From assembly GCA_947631135.1 (NCBI GenBank), contig CANRKE010000032.1, forward strand, positions 1-12,959: DNA of 12,959 bases, in the 5' to 3' direction. Position 1 is the stretch's first letter; every line of letters begins with the position of its first letter. The notes below the pieces were generated by a model, which did no database searches, was not told the DNA's origin, and saw only the letters and a list, made by a program, of their open reading frames with translations. Made by a program: the position numbers and the translations under genes. Shown piece after piece: positions 1 to 7,257 of this stretch. The DNA is from an uncultured Bacilli bacterium. Its GTDB lineage: Bacteria; Bacillota_I; Bacilli_A; RF39; UBA660.

Positions 1-144
1 AAATGTTAAATCTGCATATCCTAATCCTGCTGGTATTTCTCTATATATATCATAATAGTTTCTTGCTGAATAATATCTTATTGTTATTACACATGCTAAA
101 CTATTCTCATCATTATATTTTAATATTGATGTAGTATCAATATG
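1..144 (-). pseudogene. C-terminal remnant of an AAA-ATPase-like / PD-(D/E)XK (PDDEXK_9, DUF1703) protein
   Basis: The minus frame is open from 144 to the window edge and reads HIDTTSILKYNDENSLACVI, followed by TIRYYSARNYYDIYREIPAG and LGYADLTF. From memory this matches the stretch just before the nuclease core in the clostridial AAA-ATPase_like/DUF1703 family, where lines such as 'LKYNDENSL..VI..AYYSA' and 'RELPAGKGFAD' recur. Full members are about 500 residues or more. Here an in-frame TAA at 145-147 precedes the homology and no start codon with a ribosome binding site follows it, so the ATPase half is missing. A GGAGGAT motif near 176-182 on the minus strand may be a leftover translation signal. 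The rest of the nuclease domain would lie beyond base 1. Family assignment is recognition by eye; the truncation is seen directly. Confidence 0.55.
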
Positions 145-189
145 TTATTGAAAATACTTAATTTTTTTAAATATATCCTCCTATATTCA

Positions 190-218
190 TATGTAAAAAA
201 GTACAATATCATGTACTT
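190..218 (-). terminator. Putative intrinsic terminator of spoVIF
   Basis: A perfect 7-bp inverted repeat, AAGTACA (199-205) and TGTACTT (212-218), has a 6-base loop. On the minus strand it is followed by a T run (complement of 195-200). It starts two bases after the spoVIF stop codon. The stem is AU-rich, so it may be weak. Confidence 0.45.
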
Positions 219-219
219 A

Positions 220-465
220 TTATTTTACGAATTTAGAAAAATCAGTTGGTACTTTATTATTTTTTATTGCTCCAACAATTTTATCCTCTTTTTCTTTAGT
301 TATTTTTTTACCTGCAATTCCACTTATTTCACTTATTAAATCTCTTAAATTATCTTCGTTTTGCATATCTTGATTTTGTATTTTTTTTGCTAAAGATAGA
401 ATAGTATCTTTATTTACATTTGTTTTTTTTTCAACTTTTTTAAAAAAATCATCACTAAATTTCAT
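220..465 (-). CDS. spoVIF: Stage VI sporulation protein F (SpoVIF family)
   Basis: This 81-residue soluble protein starts MKFSDDFFKKVEKKTNVN and ends with the block GKKITKEKEDKIVGAIKNNK followed by VPTDFSKFVK. The pattern is typical of the SpoVIF family (PF14069): an N-terminal FF..VEKKTNVN segment, a middle 'D..RDLI..IS', and a C-terminal 'KEKEDKIV.AI.NN.VP'. In Bacillus subtilis the homologue is a mother-cell protein needed for proper coat assembly late in sporulation. The start codon is preceded by GGAGG at 476-480 with suitable spacing. In several Bacilli a SpoVIF-type gene sits close behind der-gpsA (from memory); here about 3.7 kb of accessory genes lie between. Family recognition is good; activity in this organism is inferred. 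Confidence 0.82.
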   Translation of the reverse strand: MKFSDDFFKKVEKKTNVNKDTILSLAKKIQNQDMQNEDNLRDLISEISGIAGKKITKEKEDKIVGAIKNNKVPTDFSKFVK

Positions 466-485
466 TTAAAAAATACCTCCTACCC

Positions 486-512
486 TAATATATGTAAGAA
501 ATATTTTTAAGT
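486..512 (-). promoter_or_regulatory. Possible sigma-K-type promoter of spoVIF
   Basis: On the minus strand CATATATTA (486-494) fits the sigma-K -10 pattern CATANNNTA. The dinucleotide AC (511-512) lies 16 bases upstream, as in the sigma-K -35 element. Sigma-K control is known for B. subtilis spoVIF. Weak point: the predicted start of transcription falls at or next to the GGAGG, leaving a leader of only about 15 bases. Confidence 0.3.
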
Positions 513-532
513 TCATAATAAATTTATTTATA

Positions 533-1459
533 TTATTTATCATTATTTATTCTTTTTATCATTTCTTTTCTAAAAATTACTGGATTAATTTTATTTTTTT
601 TAGATTCTAAAATATCTGAAACAGTATCTAATGACATAGTATTATTTCCGTTTATTATTGAATTAACAATCATCACATCTTGTATAAATTTTGTACATCT
701 ATTATTTAATTTATATTCTCCATATTTTGTTTGTTTTATTGCAATTTTAGCACCGTATATTGACATATCAACACCAATATTATCTACTTCTAATAATATA
801 TTACATGCACATTTAGCACATTCTAAAGTTTTAGCATTATACAAAATTTTAGCTCCTTCAATTGCTATATTATTTTTTATAGTATACTCATTACACAATA
901 CATCGCACATATACTTTGCACTAAAATCATTATTTAATTTGGTAATCAATTTAGCTCCTTCAATTGCTATATTATTTTTTAACGCAAGTTCATTACATAA
1001 TACGTTTTCAACATATTTAATATTTTTTTTATTTACACAATCTTTGATAATATTATAGGCATTAAAATTTTCACCTAAACTTATTAATAAATCGTTACTT
1101 ATTACATTGCTTATTGAACGTGCAACAACATCACTTTCACAATCATCTATAATACTTATTGATTTTAATTTATCGTTAAAATCTAATTTTTCACATTTTA
1201 AAATTGAAATTTTTGAACTATAGTTTCCAGTTTCTAACAATTTTTGAATTAATATATCACTATATATTTTTTCATTTTTATTTGTTTTATTAATTAGTAT
1301 ACCAAGTTCAATGGCCCCAATAATATTAGTATTATCAACTTTTAATATATAATCAATAATATTATAATCTAAATTTAATAAATCGTCTAATAATATAGAT
1401 TTAGGTAAGTAGTAAATACCTGCATTTTTAAGTTTATTAACCAATTCTAATACCTTCAT
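533..1459 (-). CDS. Unknown cytoplasmic protein with three 34-residue helical repeats
   Basis: I do not recognise a family for this 308-residue protein. It has no signal peptide or membrane segment. Residues about 148-249 form three consecutive 34-residue units, each with a '(N)IAIEGAK'-like core: units 1 and 2 share CNE..(I/L)KNNIAIEGAK, and unit 3 has the diverged core MSIYGAKIA. The flanking sequence is also rich in I, L, N and K and looks helical, so an alpha-solenoid (TPR- or HEAT-like) scaffold for protein binding is a reasonable guess. At DNA level units 1 and 2 share a 32-base identical stretch, suggesting recent duplication. GGAGG at 1466-1470 supports the ATG start, and a strong promoter lies just upstream, so it is transcribed independently of its neighbours. 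Function is unknown. Confidence 0.8.
   Translation of the reverse strand: MKVLELVNKLKNAGIYYLPKSILLDDLLNLDYNIIDYILKVDNTNIIGAIELGILINKTNKNEKIYSDILIQKLLETGNYSSKISILKCEKLDFNDKLKSISIIDDCESDVVARSISNVISNDLLISLGENFNAYNIIKDCVNKKNIKYVENVLCNELALKNNIAIEGAKLITKLNNDFSAKYMCDVLCNEYTIKNNIAIEGAKILYNAKTLECAKCACNILLEVDNIGVDMSIYGAKIAIKQTKYGEYKLNNRCTKFIQDVMIVNSIINGNNTMSLDTVSDILESKKNKINPVIFRKEMIKRINNDK
848..981 (-). repeat. 32-bp direct repeats inside the repeat protein gene
   Basis: Bases 848-879 and 950-981 are identical over 32 bases, offset by 102 bp (34 codons). They encode the IAIEGAK core of two neighbouring protein repeats. The identity extends over synonymous positions, which points to recent duplication or conversion rather than selection on the protein alone. 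Confidence 0.9.
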
Positions 1460-1485
1460 AACTTTCCTCCTGAATTAATAGGTTT

Positions 1486-1514
1486 ATGATAACATAAAAA
1501 TAGTTAATAATCAA
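1486..1514 (-). promoter_or_regulatory. Sigma-A-type promoter of the 308-residue repeat protein
   Basis: The minus strand has TTGATT (1509-1514), a 17-base spacer and TATCAT (1486-1491), with the extended -10 dinucleotide TG one base before it. Transcription would start near 1479, about 20 bases before the ATG and just ahead of the GGAGG. Confidence 0.6.
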
Positions 1515-1529
1515 TATTATTTAATTTGA

Positions 1530-1961
1530 TTATAATAAACTAATTTTATTACCAATTTTTAATAGTTTTTTATTAATATAATTATTTACTATATCTATAT
1601 TAGGATACATAGAATAATAATTATAACCTTTCATAAAATATTGAAACATTTGACAATATTTATCAATATCAATTTCATTGTTTTTACAATTATCAAATAT
1701 TATTCTTCTTAATTTATTTAATATTTTATTATCATCAATTTCTAAAATTTTATCTACATTCATTATTTTACATAATTCATCTAATATTTTATTTATTGAT
1801 TCATTAATATATTTACCATTTTTATTTTTATCGTGCATTGATGAATAAATTCCAAGTAGTATTGAATATATTTTAAACTTAATATTATTTATTTCTTCTA
1901 TTTTATTTTTCTTATTACAATCATTTAAATTTTTTATGCATGTATTTAATTCACATATCAT
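1530..1961 (-). CDS. Unknown 143-residue helical protein
   Basis: The reading frame is open from 1997, but the ATG there lies inside a promoter -10 box and has no ribosome binding site. The ATG at 1961 is preceded by GAGGTG at good spacing, so I place the start there (MICELNTCIKNLNDCNKKNK). The 143-residue product has no signal peptide or transmembrane stretch, is rich in N, K and I, contains five cysteines, and appears all-helical. I recognise no family. It has its own near-consensus promoter and lies between the giant prepilin and the repeat protein, all on the minus strand. It looks like a real but lineage-specific gene. Confidence 0.68.
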   Translation of the reverse strand: MICELNTCIKNLNDCNKKNKIEEINNIKFKIYSILLGIYSSMHDKNKNGKYINESINKILDELCKIMNVDKILEIDDNKILNKLRRIIFDNCKNNEIDIDKYCQMFQYFMKGYNYYSMYPNIDIVNNYINKKLLKIGNKISLL

Positions 1962-1986
1962 AACTAACACCTCATCTGTGTTATAT

Positions 1987-2014
1987 ATTATAATCATATT
2001 TTTTGTTTTGTCAA
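1987..2014 (-). promoter_or_regulatory. Near-consensus sigma-A promoter of the 143-residue protein
   Basis: The minus strand shows a perfect -35 TTGACA (2009-2014), a 16-base spacer and a perfect -10 TATAAT (1987-1992). The predicted start of transcription is near 1980, giving a leader of about 20 bases to the ATG at 1961 and excluding the ATG at 1997. Confidence 0.75.
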
Positions 2015-2045
2015 ATATTAATTATTAATCAATTTTGTTTTTTAA

Positions 2046-2082
2046 TAATAATATAAAAGGCCTTACATCTATAATGTAAGAC
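2046..2082 (-). terminator. Intrinsic terminator of the giant prepilin gene
   Basis: Arms 2060-2068 and 2074-2082 form a 9-bp stem (core CTTACAT/ATGTAAG, one G-U pair) with a 5-base loop. On the minus strand the T-rich sequence CTTTTATATTATTATT follows, at about 2047-2061. It begins 12 bases after the stop codon of the prepilin gene. Confidence 0.7.
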
Positions 2083-2093
2083 ACAATTTTAAA

Positions 2094-4046
2094 TTATTTA
2101 CAATCATCACTATTTACTCCATCTAGACATACAATATATGGATCTGAGCTAGTACCTGATCCTTTCTTAAATTTTACAGATCCATCAATTGTTATTACTG
2201 GTCTAACACCTGCACTTCCATAAGCATCTTTACCAATTGAACCAGTAGAATTAGAGCCATCATTTAATGGTATTGTAAACATACTAGTTTCTTCATTTAT
2301 TTTCCTATTATCATTAGAAGATGACATTAAATCAGATGTCCAAAATTCTACTTTATTTTGATTAAACATAGTATTACTAATGTTTTTATTATCAAATATT
2401 ATTCTATACACTTCACCATTACCACTTACTTCTGATTGAGTTATACTAGCACCAGAATAAATATATTCGGCAACTGATAACAATCCAATTTGATAATATT
2501 CAATACTAGCATTATCCATGTATGAACAATTGTATATATTTTCAGTTGTTATATTATTAAATTTAGGTAACGATATTTCATTATAATGAGTATTACCACT
2601 TCCTAAATAAGCATTGTAATAACTTGTGACTTTTGATGCAGTTGGTTCAGTTGGGATACACATTTTAGTTTTTTTAAAAACATTTATTTTCTTTCCGTCA
2701 TTAGTTTGGCTTAAATTAATATCTTTTTCAGACATACTAATTCCTTTCTTTTTATAGAAATCATCACCAAAATTTTTGTTTCCCCAAGTCGAATATATTT
2801 CATTATAAATTTTTGGATGAGCAACATTTGTAGTATTTATATTAATTTGATAAATTGAATATTTGTTACTTGCATATATATCTATTTTGTAAAACAGATT
2901 TAAGTCATTATCCTTCTTATAAATATAATCCCATCCCCAATCACCATCTTTTGAATTTATATATTTACAATCTATGCTATCTAGTTTAACTCCACTACAA
3001 CCTCCGTGTATCGAATCAGCAATAGTACAACCCTGAGGAAGACACTTATATTCTTTAACATCACCACCCAATTTACTCGTTAATTCTTGACACAATTCAC
3101 CTCTTGTAAAAGGATTTTGATTAATAACTAATTTAGAATCTTCTTGTGTTTTATAACTATAGCTTTTACCAAACATATAGGGAAGACCATCAGTCCAAAT
3201 TGCTTGATTTTCATTTTTATGATCACGACTGTATTCACTCATTAAAACTGACAAATCTGATATTAACTTAATTGAATTATTTTTTTCATCAAAACTAACT
3301 ATTCTCCACAACATATCTGTATTTTTTTGACCAGCATATTCAATATCATCAGTATATTTTACCCCAGGTATTTTAATATAATTATTATCAACTGCTCCAA
3401 CAAAAGAACAATATCTATTATCGTTACCAAATATTTTTTCACAATGTATTCCTGGTACATAACCTAAACTATCATAGGTATCAAAGAAAATTCTTTTTGA
3501 TATAAAATTTGATGATTCACCAAATGAAACTAACGTTTCAATTGCTGTATCTTTAATAGGATTTCCATTACCATTATTATTATTTATTAAATTTAAGTAA
3601 CTATCATAATTATCTAATGCTTTTAAATTAGTATCCATAACTATTCTATTAGATTCTTCACAATTTTTATCACTATATGTATATTTTAATTTTTGTTTAC
3701 CACTACTACTAGTATCTATTGTTATTTGTACTGATCCAGTAAATGTTTTATTAGTTATTGGATTTTTTGGTATTTCTTCTATATATTCTGAATCTTCCAA
3801 ATCTCCCAATGTAAAACAATAATTTTTATCACTACTAGAAATACTAGTTACATTCCATTTATTTTTATTATCTAGTGCATAACTTTTAGCGGCACTTTCA
3901 AATTCTTTTATTTGTAAATCATATGATTTCTTTTTGCTCTTACTAGATAAGCCCATAGCTGATGGTACTGCAATACCAACAATAGCTAACATAATTGCAA
4001 TTGTTACAACAATTTCAACCAAAGTAAACCCATTTTTCTTTTTCAT
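2094..4046 (-). CDS. Giant type IV prepilin-like protein with a large extracellular domain
   Basis: This 650-residue protein opens with a class III prepilin signal: MKKKNG then FTLVE, with Gly6 before the cut, Phe7 after it and Glu at mature position 5. A hydrophobic helix follows to about residue 33. Ordinary pilins and pseudopilins have 100-250 residues, so a domain of several hundred residues is added. Residues about 40-130 resemble a pilin head. Further on, NNYIKIPGVKY, DMLWRIVSF and the C-terminal GVRPVITIDGSVKF with GSGTSSDPYIV resemble surface proteins of uncultured Firmicutes that carry several copies of this domain. Many cysteines suggest disulphides outside the membrane. A prepilin peptidase must be encoded elsewhere. 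The purine-rich AGAGGAAGAGG before the ATG serves as ribosome binding site, and a terminator follows. A role in adhesion or surface display is inferred. Confidence 0.82.
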   Translation of the reverse strand: MKKKNGFTLVEIVVTIAIMLAIVGIAVPSAMGLSSKSKKKSYDLQIKEFESAAKSYALDNKNKWNVTSISSSDKNYCFTLGDLEDSEYIEEIPKNPITNKTFTGSVQITIDTSSSGKQKLKYTYSDKNCEESNRIVMDTNLKALDNYDSYLNLINNNNGNGNPIKDTAIETLVSFGESSNFISKRIFFDTYDSLGYVPGIHCEKIFGNDNRYCSFVGAVDNNYIKIPGVKYTDDIEYAGQKNTDMLWRIVSFDEKNNSIKLISDLSVLMSEYSRDHKNENQAIWTDGLPYMFGKSYSYKTQEDSKLVINQNPFTRGELCQELTSKLGGDVKEYKCLPQGCTIADSIHGGCSGVKLDSIDCKYINSKDGDWGWDYIYKKDNDLNLFYKIDIYASNKYSIYQININTTNVAHPKIYNEIYSTWGNKNFGDDFYKKKGISMSEKDINLSQTNDGKKINVFKKTKMCIPTEPTASKVTSYYNAYLGSGNTHYNEISLPKFNNITTENIYNCSYMDNASIEYYQIGLLSVAEYIYSGASITQSEVSGNGEVYRIIFDNKNISNTMFNQNKVEFWTSDLMSSSNDNRKINEETSMFTIPLNDGSNSTGSIGKDAYGSAGVRPVITIDGSVKFKKGSGTSSDPYIVCLDGVNSDDCK

Positions 4047-4067
4047 ATACCTCTTCCTCTCTTGATA

Positions 4068-4104
4068 GAGAATTAAGAAAAACTTACTTTAAATAAAGTA
4101 GTTT
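4068..4104 (-). terminator. Intrinsic terminator of the ftsW-der-gpsA run
   Basis: Arms 4080-4090 and 4095-4104 form a 10-bp stem with one bulged base and a 4-base loop. On the minus strand GTTTTTCTTAATT follows. It lies about 85 bases after the gpsA stop and before the prepilin gene, separating the two transcription units. Confidence 0.6.
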
Positions 4105-4161
4105 ACAATTCTTTACTATTACAAGTTTATCATAATAATTGTATTACAATCAAGTAGTTTT

Positions 4162-4203
4162 GTTTATTTTACGAATTATTTTGTTTATTTTACGAATTAT
4201 TTA
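4162..4203. repeat. 21-bp tandem duplication over the end of gpsA
   Basis: Two adjacent 21-base units (4162-4182 and 4183-4203) differ at one base. Each contains the minus-strand sequence AATAATTCGTAA, so the last codons and stop of gpsA are repeated just behind the gene. Confidence 0.85.
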
Positions 4204-5179
4204 ACAGTTTATATATTTCATCTTTAACATTTTTATATCCATAAAAAATATTATACATTGCATTAGTAACTGGCAATTTTATTTTATATTTTCTTGCTAT
4301 TCTTTTAACTGATTTTATAGCCTCAACACCCTCAACTACAGTTTTAGCAGATCGTATTGCTTCATCTATGTTCATTCCATTACCTACATTATATCCAGTA
4401 ATATAATTTCTACTATTTTTAGAAGATGTAGTAAGTACTAAATCACCAATACCAGCAATTGAAAGTATAGTATCATCATTAAAATTAAATATCTCTTTTA
4501 TCTTATACATTTCACTAATTCCCAATGTAACAACAATAGCATGTGTATTATCAAGATAACCTAACCCTGCAACAACTCCACTTGCAAGAGCAATAATATT
4601 TTTGATACTCGATAAAACTTCTATACCTATAATATCATCAGTTTCTTCAATAATTATATAATCATTTTCAAATATTTTTTTTATTTTTTTTCTATCATCA
4701 TACTTACTACCTAACATAAATTTTGTAATATTTCTATCTAGTATTTGACTAGCAAAACTTGCACCTACTATAGTTGATACACTTTTAATATTTTTATCAT
4801 CTATAATTTCTTCAACTAATTCTGATGTTGTAGTTAAATTCTTATTATCTATTCCTTTAGACATATTAATAAAAGTATATTTATTCAGATTATTTTTAAG
4901 TCTAGTTTTTATTTTTCTTAATACTCCCTTAATAAATTTTGAAGGAAGTGCGATAATTATAATATCTGAATAATTTAAAAGTTCTGTAAGGTTAGAAGTC
5001 GCTGATACTTTTCTAGATAATTTATAGTTAGGATGATAAAATTTACTAGTTCTATCTTTATTTATTTCCTCTACTTGCAATGTATCGGGTGTCCACATTA
5101 AAACATCATGAGCATTATCTGTCAAAATCTTTGAAATTGCAATAGCAAATGATCCGCTTCCAAGTATACTAATCTTCAT
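4190..5179 (-). CDS. gpsA: NAD(P)-dependent glycerol-3-phosphate dehydrogenase
   Basis: GpsA reduces dihydroxyacetone phosphate to sn-glycerol 3-phosphate, the backbone for membrane phospholipids, in the cytoplasm. The 329-residue length is normal. The N-terminal Rossmann motif is ILGSGSFAIA (residues 5-14; most members have GSWGTA). The block NMSKGID lies near residue 105, and the catalytic region SSIKNIIALASGVVAGLGYL near 190 carries the conserved lysine. GIGDLVLTTSSKNSRNYITG contains the glycerol-phosphate binding 'SRN' segment. The ribosome binding site AAAGGAG lies inside the end of der and one base separates the der stop from this ATG, so translation is coupled. The der-gpsA pair is common in Firmicutes. 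Confidence 0.95.
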   Translation of the reverse strand: MKISILGSGSFAIAISKILTDNAHDVLMWTPDTLQVEEINKDRTSKFYHPNYKLSRKVSATSNLTELLNYSDIIIIALPSKFIKGVLRKIKTRLKNNLNKYTFINMSKGIDNKNLTTTSELVEEIIDDKNIKSVSTIVGASFASQILDRNITKFMLGSKYDDRKKIKKIFENDYIIIEETDDIIGIEVLSSIKNIIALASGVVAGLGYLDNTHAIVVTLGISEMYKIKEIFNFNDDTILSIAGIGDLVLTTSSKNSRNYITGYNVGNGMNIDEAIRSAKTVVEGVEAIKSVKRIARKYKIKLPVTNAMYNIFYGYKNVKDEIYKLLNNS

Positions 5180-5180
5180 A

Positions 5181-6491
5181 TTATTCTTCTCCTTTATTTT
5201 TAAATTGTAACACTATTGGTGTTCCAGTAAAATCAAAATTTTCTCTTATTTTATTTTCTAAATATCTTTTGTATGAAAAATGTATAAGTCCTTTATTATT
5301 TACATTAAAAGTAAACTTTGGTGGTTTAATACCAGTTTGACTTACAAAATAAATTTTTAATCTTTTCCCTTTATATGATGGAGGAATATTCATAGCAACA
5401 GCATCCATAATTACATTATTTAGTGTGCTTGTTTTAACTGTCTTTATACTATTTTCGTAAGCTTTTAATATTTCAGGCATAAGCATATGAACTCTTTTTT
5501 TAGTAAGAGCAGATAAGAATACTATATTAGCATATGGAATAAATTGAAAATTATTTCTTATTTCTTCTGTATATTTTTTGATTCTATCTTTATCAGATAT
5601 TGTATCCCATTTATTTACTACTATAACTATAGCTTTTCCTCTATCAAGTGCATAACTAGCAATATGTTTATCATGTTCCATAATTCCTACCTCAGCATCT
5701 AATATAAGAATACAAACATCACTTCTATCTATAGCTCTCATACTTCTTATTAAACTAAATTTTTCTATATTTTCATATATTTTACCCTTTTTTCTTAATC
5801 CTGCTGTATCAATTAATACGTATTCATTATTTTGATACTTAAATACTGTATCTATACTATCTCTTGTAGTACCAGCAACATTACTTACTACTACTCTTTC
5901 TTCATTTAAAAGAGCATTAACTAAACTACTTTTACCTACATTTGGTCTACCTATTAAACAAAATTTTAATCTATTATCCTCTTCTTCTTCACTTTCATCA
6001 ATATTAAAGTTCTTAACTATCTCATCTAATAAATCAGATATACCAATATTATGTTCAGCACTTACTTTTATTATATTATCAAATCCAAATTCATAAAAAT
6101 CATAAAAATTTTCTTCACTTTTCTTACTTTCTGTTTTATTTACACATAATATAACTTTCTTATTACTTTTTCTAAGCATATTAGCAACTTCTCTATCATT
6201 TGTATCAATCCCACTTATTCCATCTAATACAAATATAATTACATCAGCATCATCTATTGCAATCATAGCTTGTACTTTGATAACTTCATTAAATTCCATA
6301 TTAGATATATCTATACCACCTGTATCTATTAGATTAAATTTATAATTATTATAATTACATTCTGCATATATTCTATCTCTAGTAACTCCAGGTGTATCCT
6401 CTGTAATAGATATATTCTTTCCAACTAATCTATTAAATAAAGTAGATTTACCTACATTTGGTTTACCAATTAACGCAACTGTCTTCTTCAT
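5181..6491 (-). CDS. der: Ribosome biogenesis GTPase Der (EngA)
   Basis: Der is an essential GTPase needed for maturation of the 50S ribosomal subunit. Two tandem G domains are visible. The first has GKPNVGKS near residue 9, then DTPGVTRDR, DTGG and NKTE. The second has GRPNVGKSS near residue 180, then TTRDS, DTAG and NKWD. A KH-like C-terminal domain ends in FDFTGTPIVLQFKNKGEE. The frame is open to a GTG at 6500, but that codon is part of the ribosome binding sequence AGGGAAGTGAT. The ATG at 6491, giving 436 residues, is the likelier start and leaves the normal 'MKKTVALIGKPNVGKS' beginning. It has its own upstream promoter and is translationally coupled to gpsA. Confidence 0.96.
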   Translation of the reverse strand: MKKTVALIGKPNVGKSTLFNRLVGKNISITEDTPGVTRDRIYAECNYNNYKFNLIDTGGIDISNMEFNEVIKVQAMIAIDDADVIIFVLDGISGIDTNDREVANMLRKSNKKVILCVNKTESKKSEENFYDFYEFGFDNIIKVSAEHNIGISDLLDEIVKNFNIDESEEEEDNRLKFCLIGRPNVGKSSLVNALLNEERVVVSNVAGTTRDSIDTVFKYQNNEYVLIDTAGLRKKGKIYENIEKFSLIRSMRAIDRSDVCILILDAEVGIMEHDKHIASYALDRGKAIVIVVNKWDTISDKDRIKKYTEEIRNNFQFIPYANIVFLSALTKKRVHMLMPEILKAYENSIKTVKTSTLNNVIMDAVAMNIPPSYKGKRLKIYFVSQTGIKPPKFTFNVNNKGLIHFSYKRYLENKIRENFDFTGTPIVLQFKNKGEE

Positions 6492-6515
6492 GAAAATCAC
6501 TTCCCTAGTTCGTAT

Positions 6516-6543
6516 ATTCTATCATAAAATTGTATAAATTCAA
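6516..6543 (-). promoter_or_regulatory. Sigma-A-type promoter in front of der
   Basis: The minus strand has TTGAAT (6538-6543), a 16-base spacer and TAGAAT (6516-6521), with an extended -10 TG one base before. Transcription would start near 6509, about 18 bases ahead of the der ATG. Der and gpsA may therefore be expressed independently of ftsW. Confidence 0.55.
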
Positions 6544-6555
6544 AGAAAAAAATAA

Positions 6556-7236
6556 TTAATCTTTTTTATTTTTTCCTTTCTTACTATAATCTATAACATA
6601 TCCATTTTCATCTATTTTAACAGGACTTATATTTTTATATTTATTCATATATACTACTTTATCACTTTTCCAATTTGTTTGATTTATTAAATATTCAAGT
6701 TTTTGTTCTCCTGTTTTTATTTCTTGTTCATTCATTTCTTCATCTATTTGTTTTAATGTTTCTATACTGTTTACCCAAAACACTTGAATACCCATCCTTA
6801 AAACATCAATAAACTTAATCTTTTGTGGTTGTATATTAGGATCGATTGTTATTCCCTCTTCACTATACCATCTTCCATCATGATTTCCTTGTTTATCTAC
6901 TATTGGTAAAAATTTATCTGAATCAATGCTGTAAATATAAGCTGTTTCTTTATCTAGATTAAGTAAGTTATGATTTTCACCTAATATAATTACTCCATAT
7001 TCATCTTTATCAAAAGTGAATGAAAAGAATGGATCTAGTAAATGAAGATATGAAATTTTATCACTGCTTGTAGTTATTACAACATTCTTTTTTAATTCTT
7101 CATTATTGATAGGACTAATAACATATCCTCCTTTTAATATTTTTTTTGATGTATACATCAACATATTTGGTTTGTTTTTCATTAATTCTTTAAATTTAAA
7201 TTCTTGTGGTGAAATAAATATTCCAAAAACTGACAT
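6556..7236 (-). CDS. Unknown 226-residue cytoplasmic protein between ftsW and der
   Basis: I do not recognise a family. The protein begins MSVFGIFISPQEFKFKELMK, has no signal peptide and no clear membrane segment, and ends in a lysine-rich tail (KKGKNKKD). The middle contains aromatic and acidic stretches (LLDPFFSFTFDKDEYGVIIL) and a 'GNHDGRWYSEEG' segment; the latter recalls metallophosphatase wording, but no other phosphatase motif is present, so I do not propose that function. AGAGGG upstream of the ATG is a good ribosome binding site. It begins 22 bases after ftsW ends and lies 56 bases ahead of der, so it is likely cotranscribed with ftsW. A housekeeping-linked role is possible only by association. 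Confidence 0.82.
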   Translation of the reverse strand: MSVFGIFISPQEFKFKELMKNKPNMLMYTSKKILKGGYVISPINNEELKKNVVITTSSDKISYLHLLDPFFSFTFDKDEYGVIILGENHNLLNLDKETAYIYSIDSDKFLPIVDKQGNHDGRWYSEEGITIDPNIQPQKIKFIDVLRMGIQVFWVNSIETLKQIDEEMNEQEIKTGEQKLEYLINQTNWKSDKVVYMNKYKNISPVKIDENGYVIDYSKKGKNKKD

Positions 7237-7257
7237 AATATTACCCTCTTTCTTATA

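Noticed and set aside
1962..1997. Longer N-terminus of the 143-residue protein (ATG at 1997)
   Set aside because: The ATG lies within the promoter -10 region, upstream of the predicted transcription start, and has no ribosome binding site.
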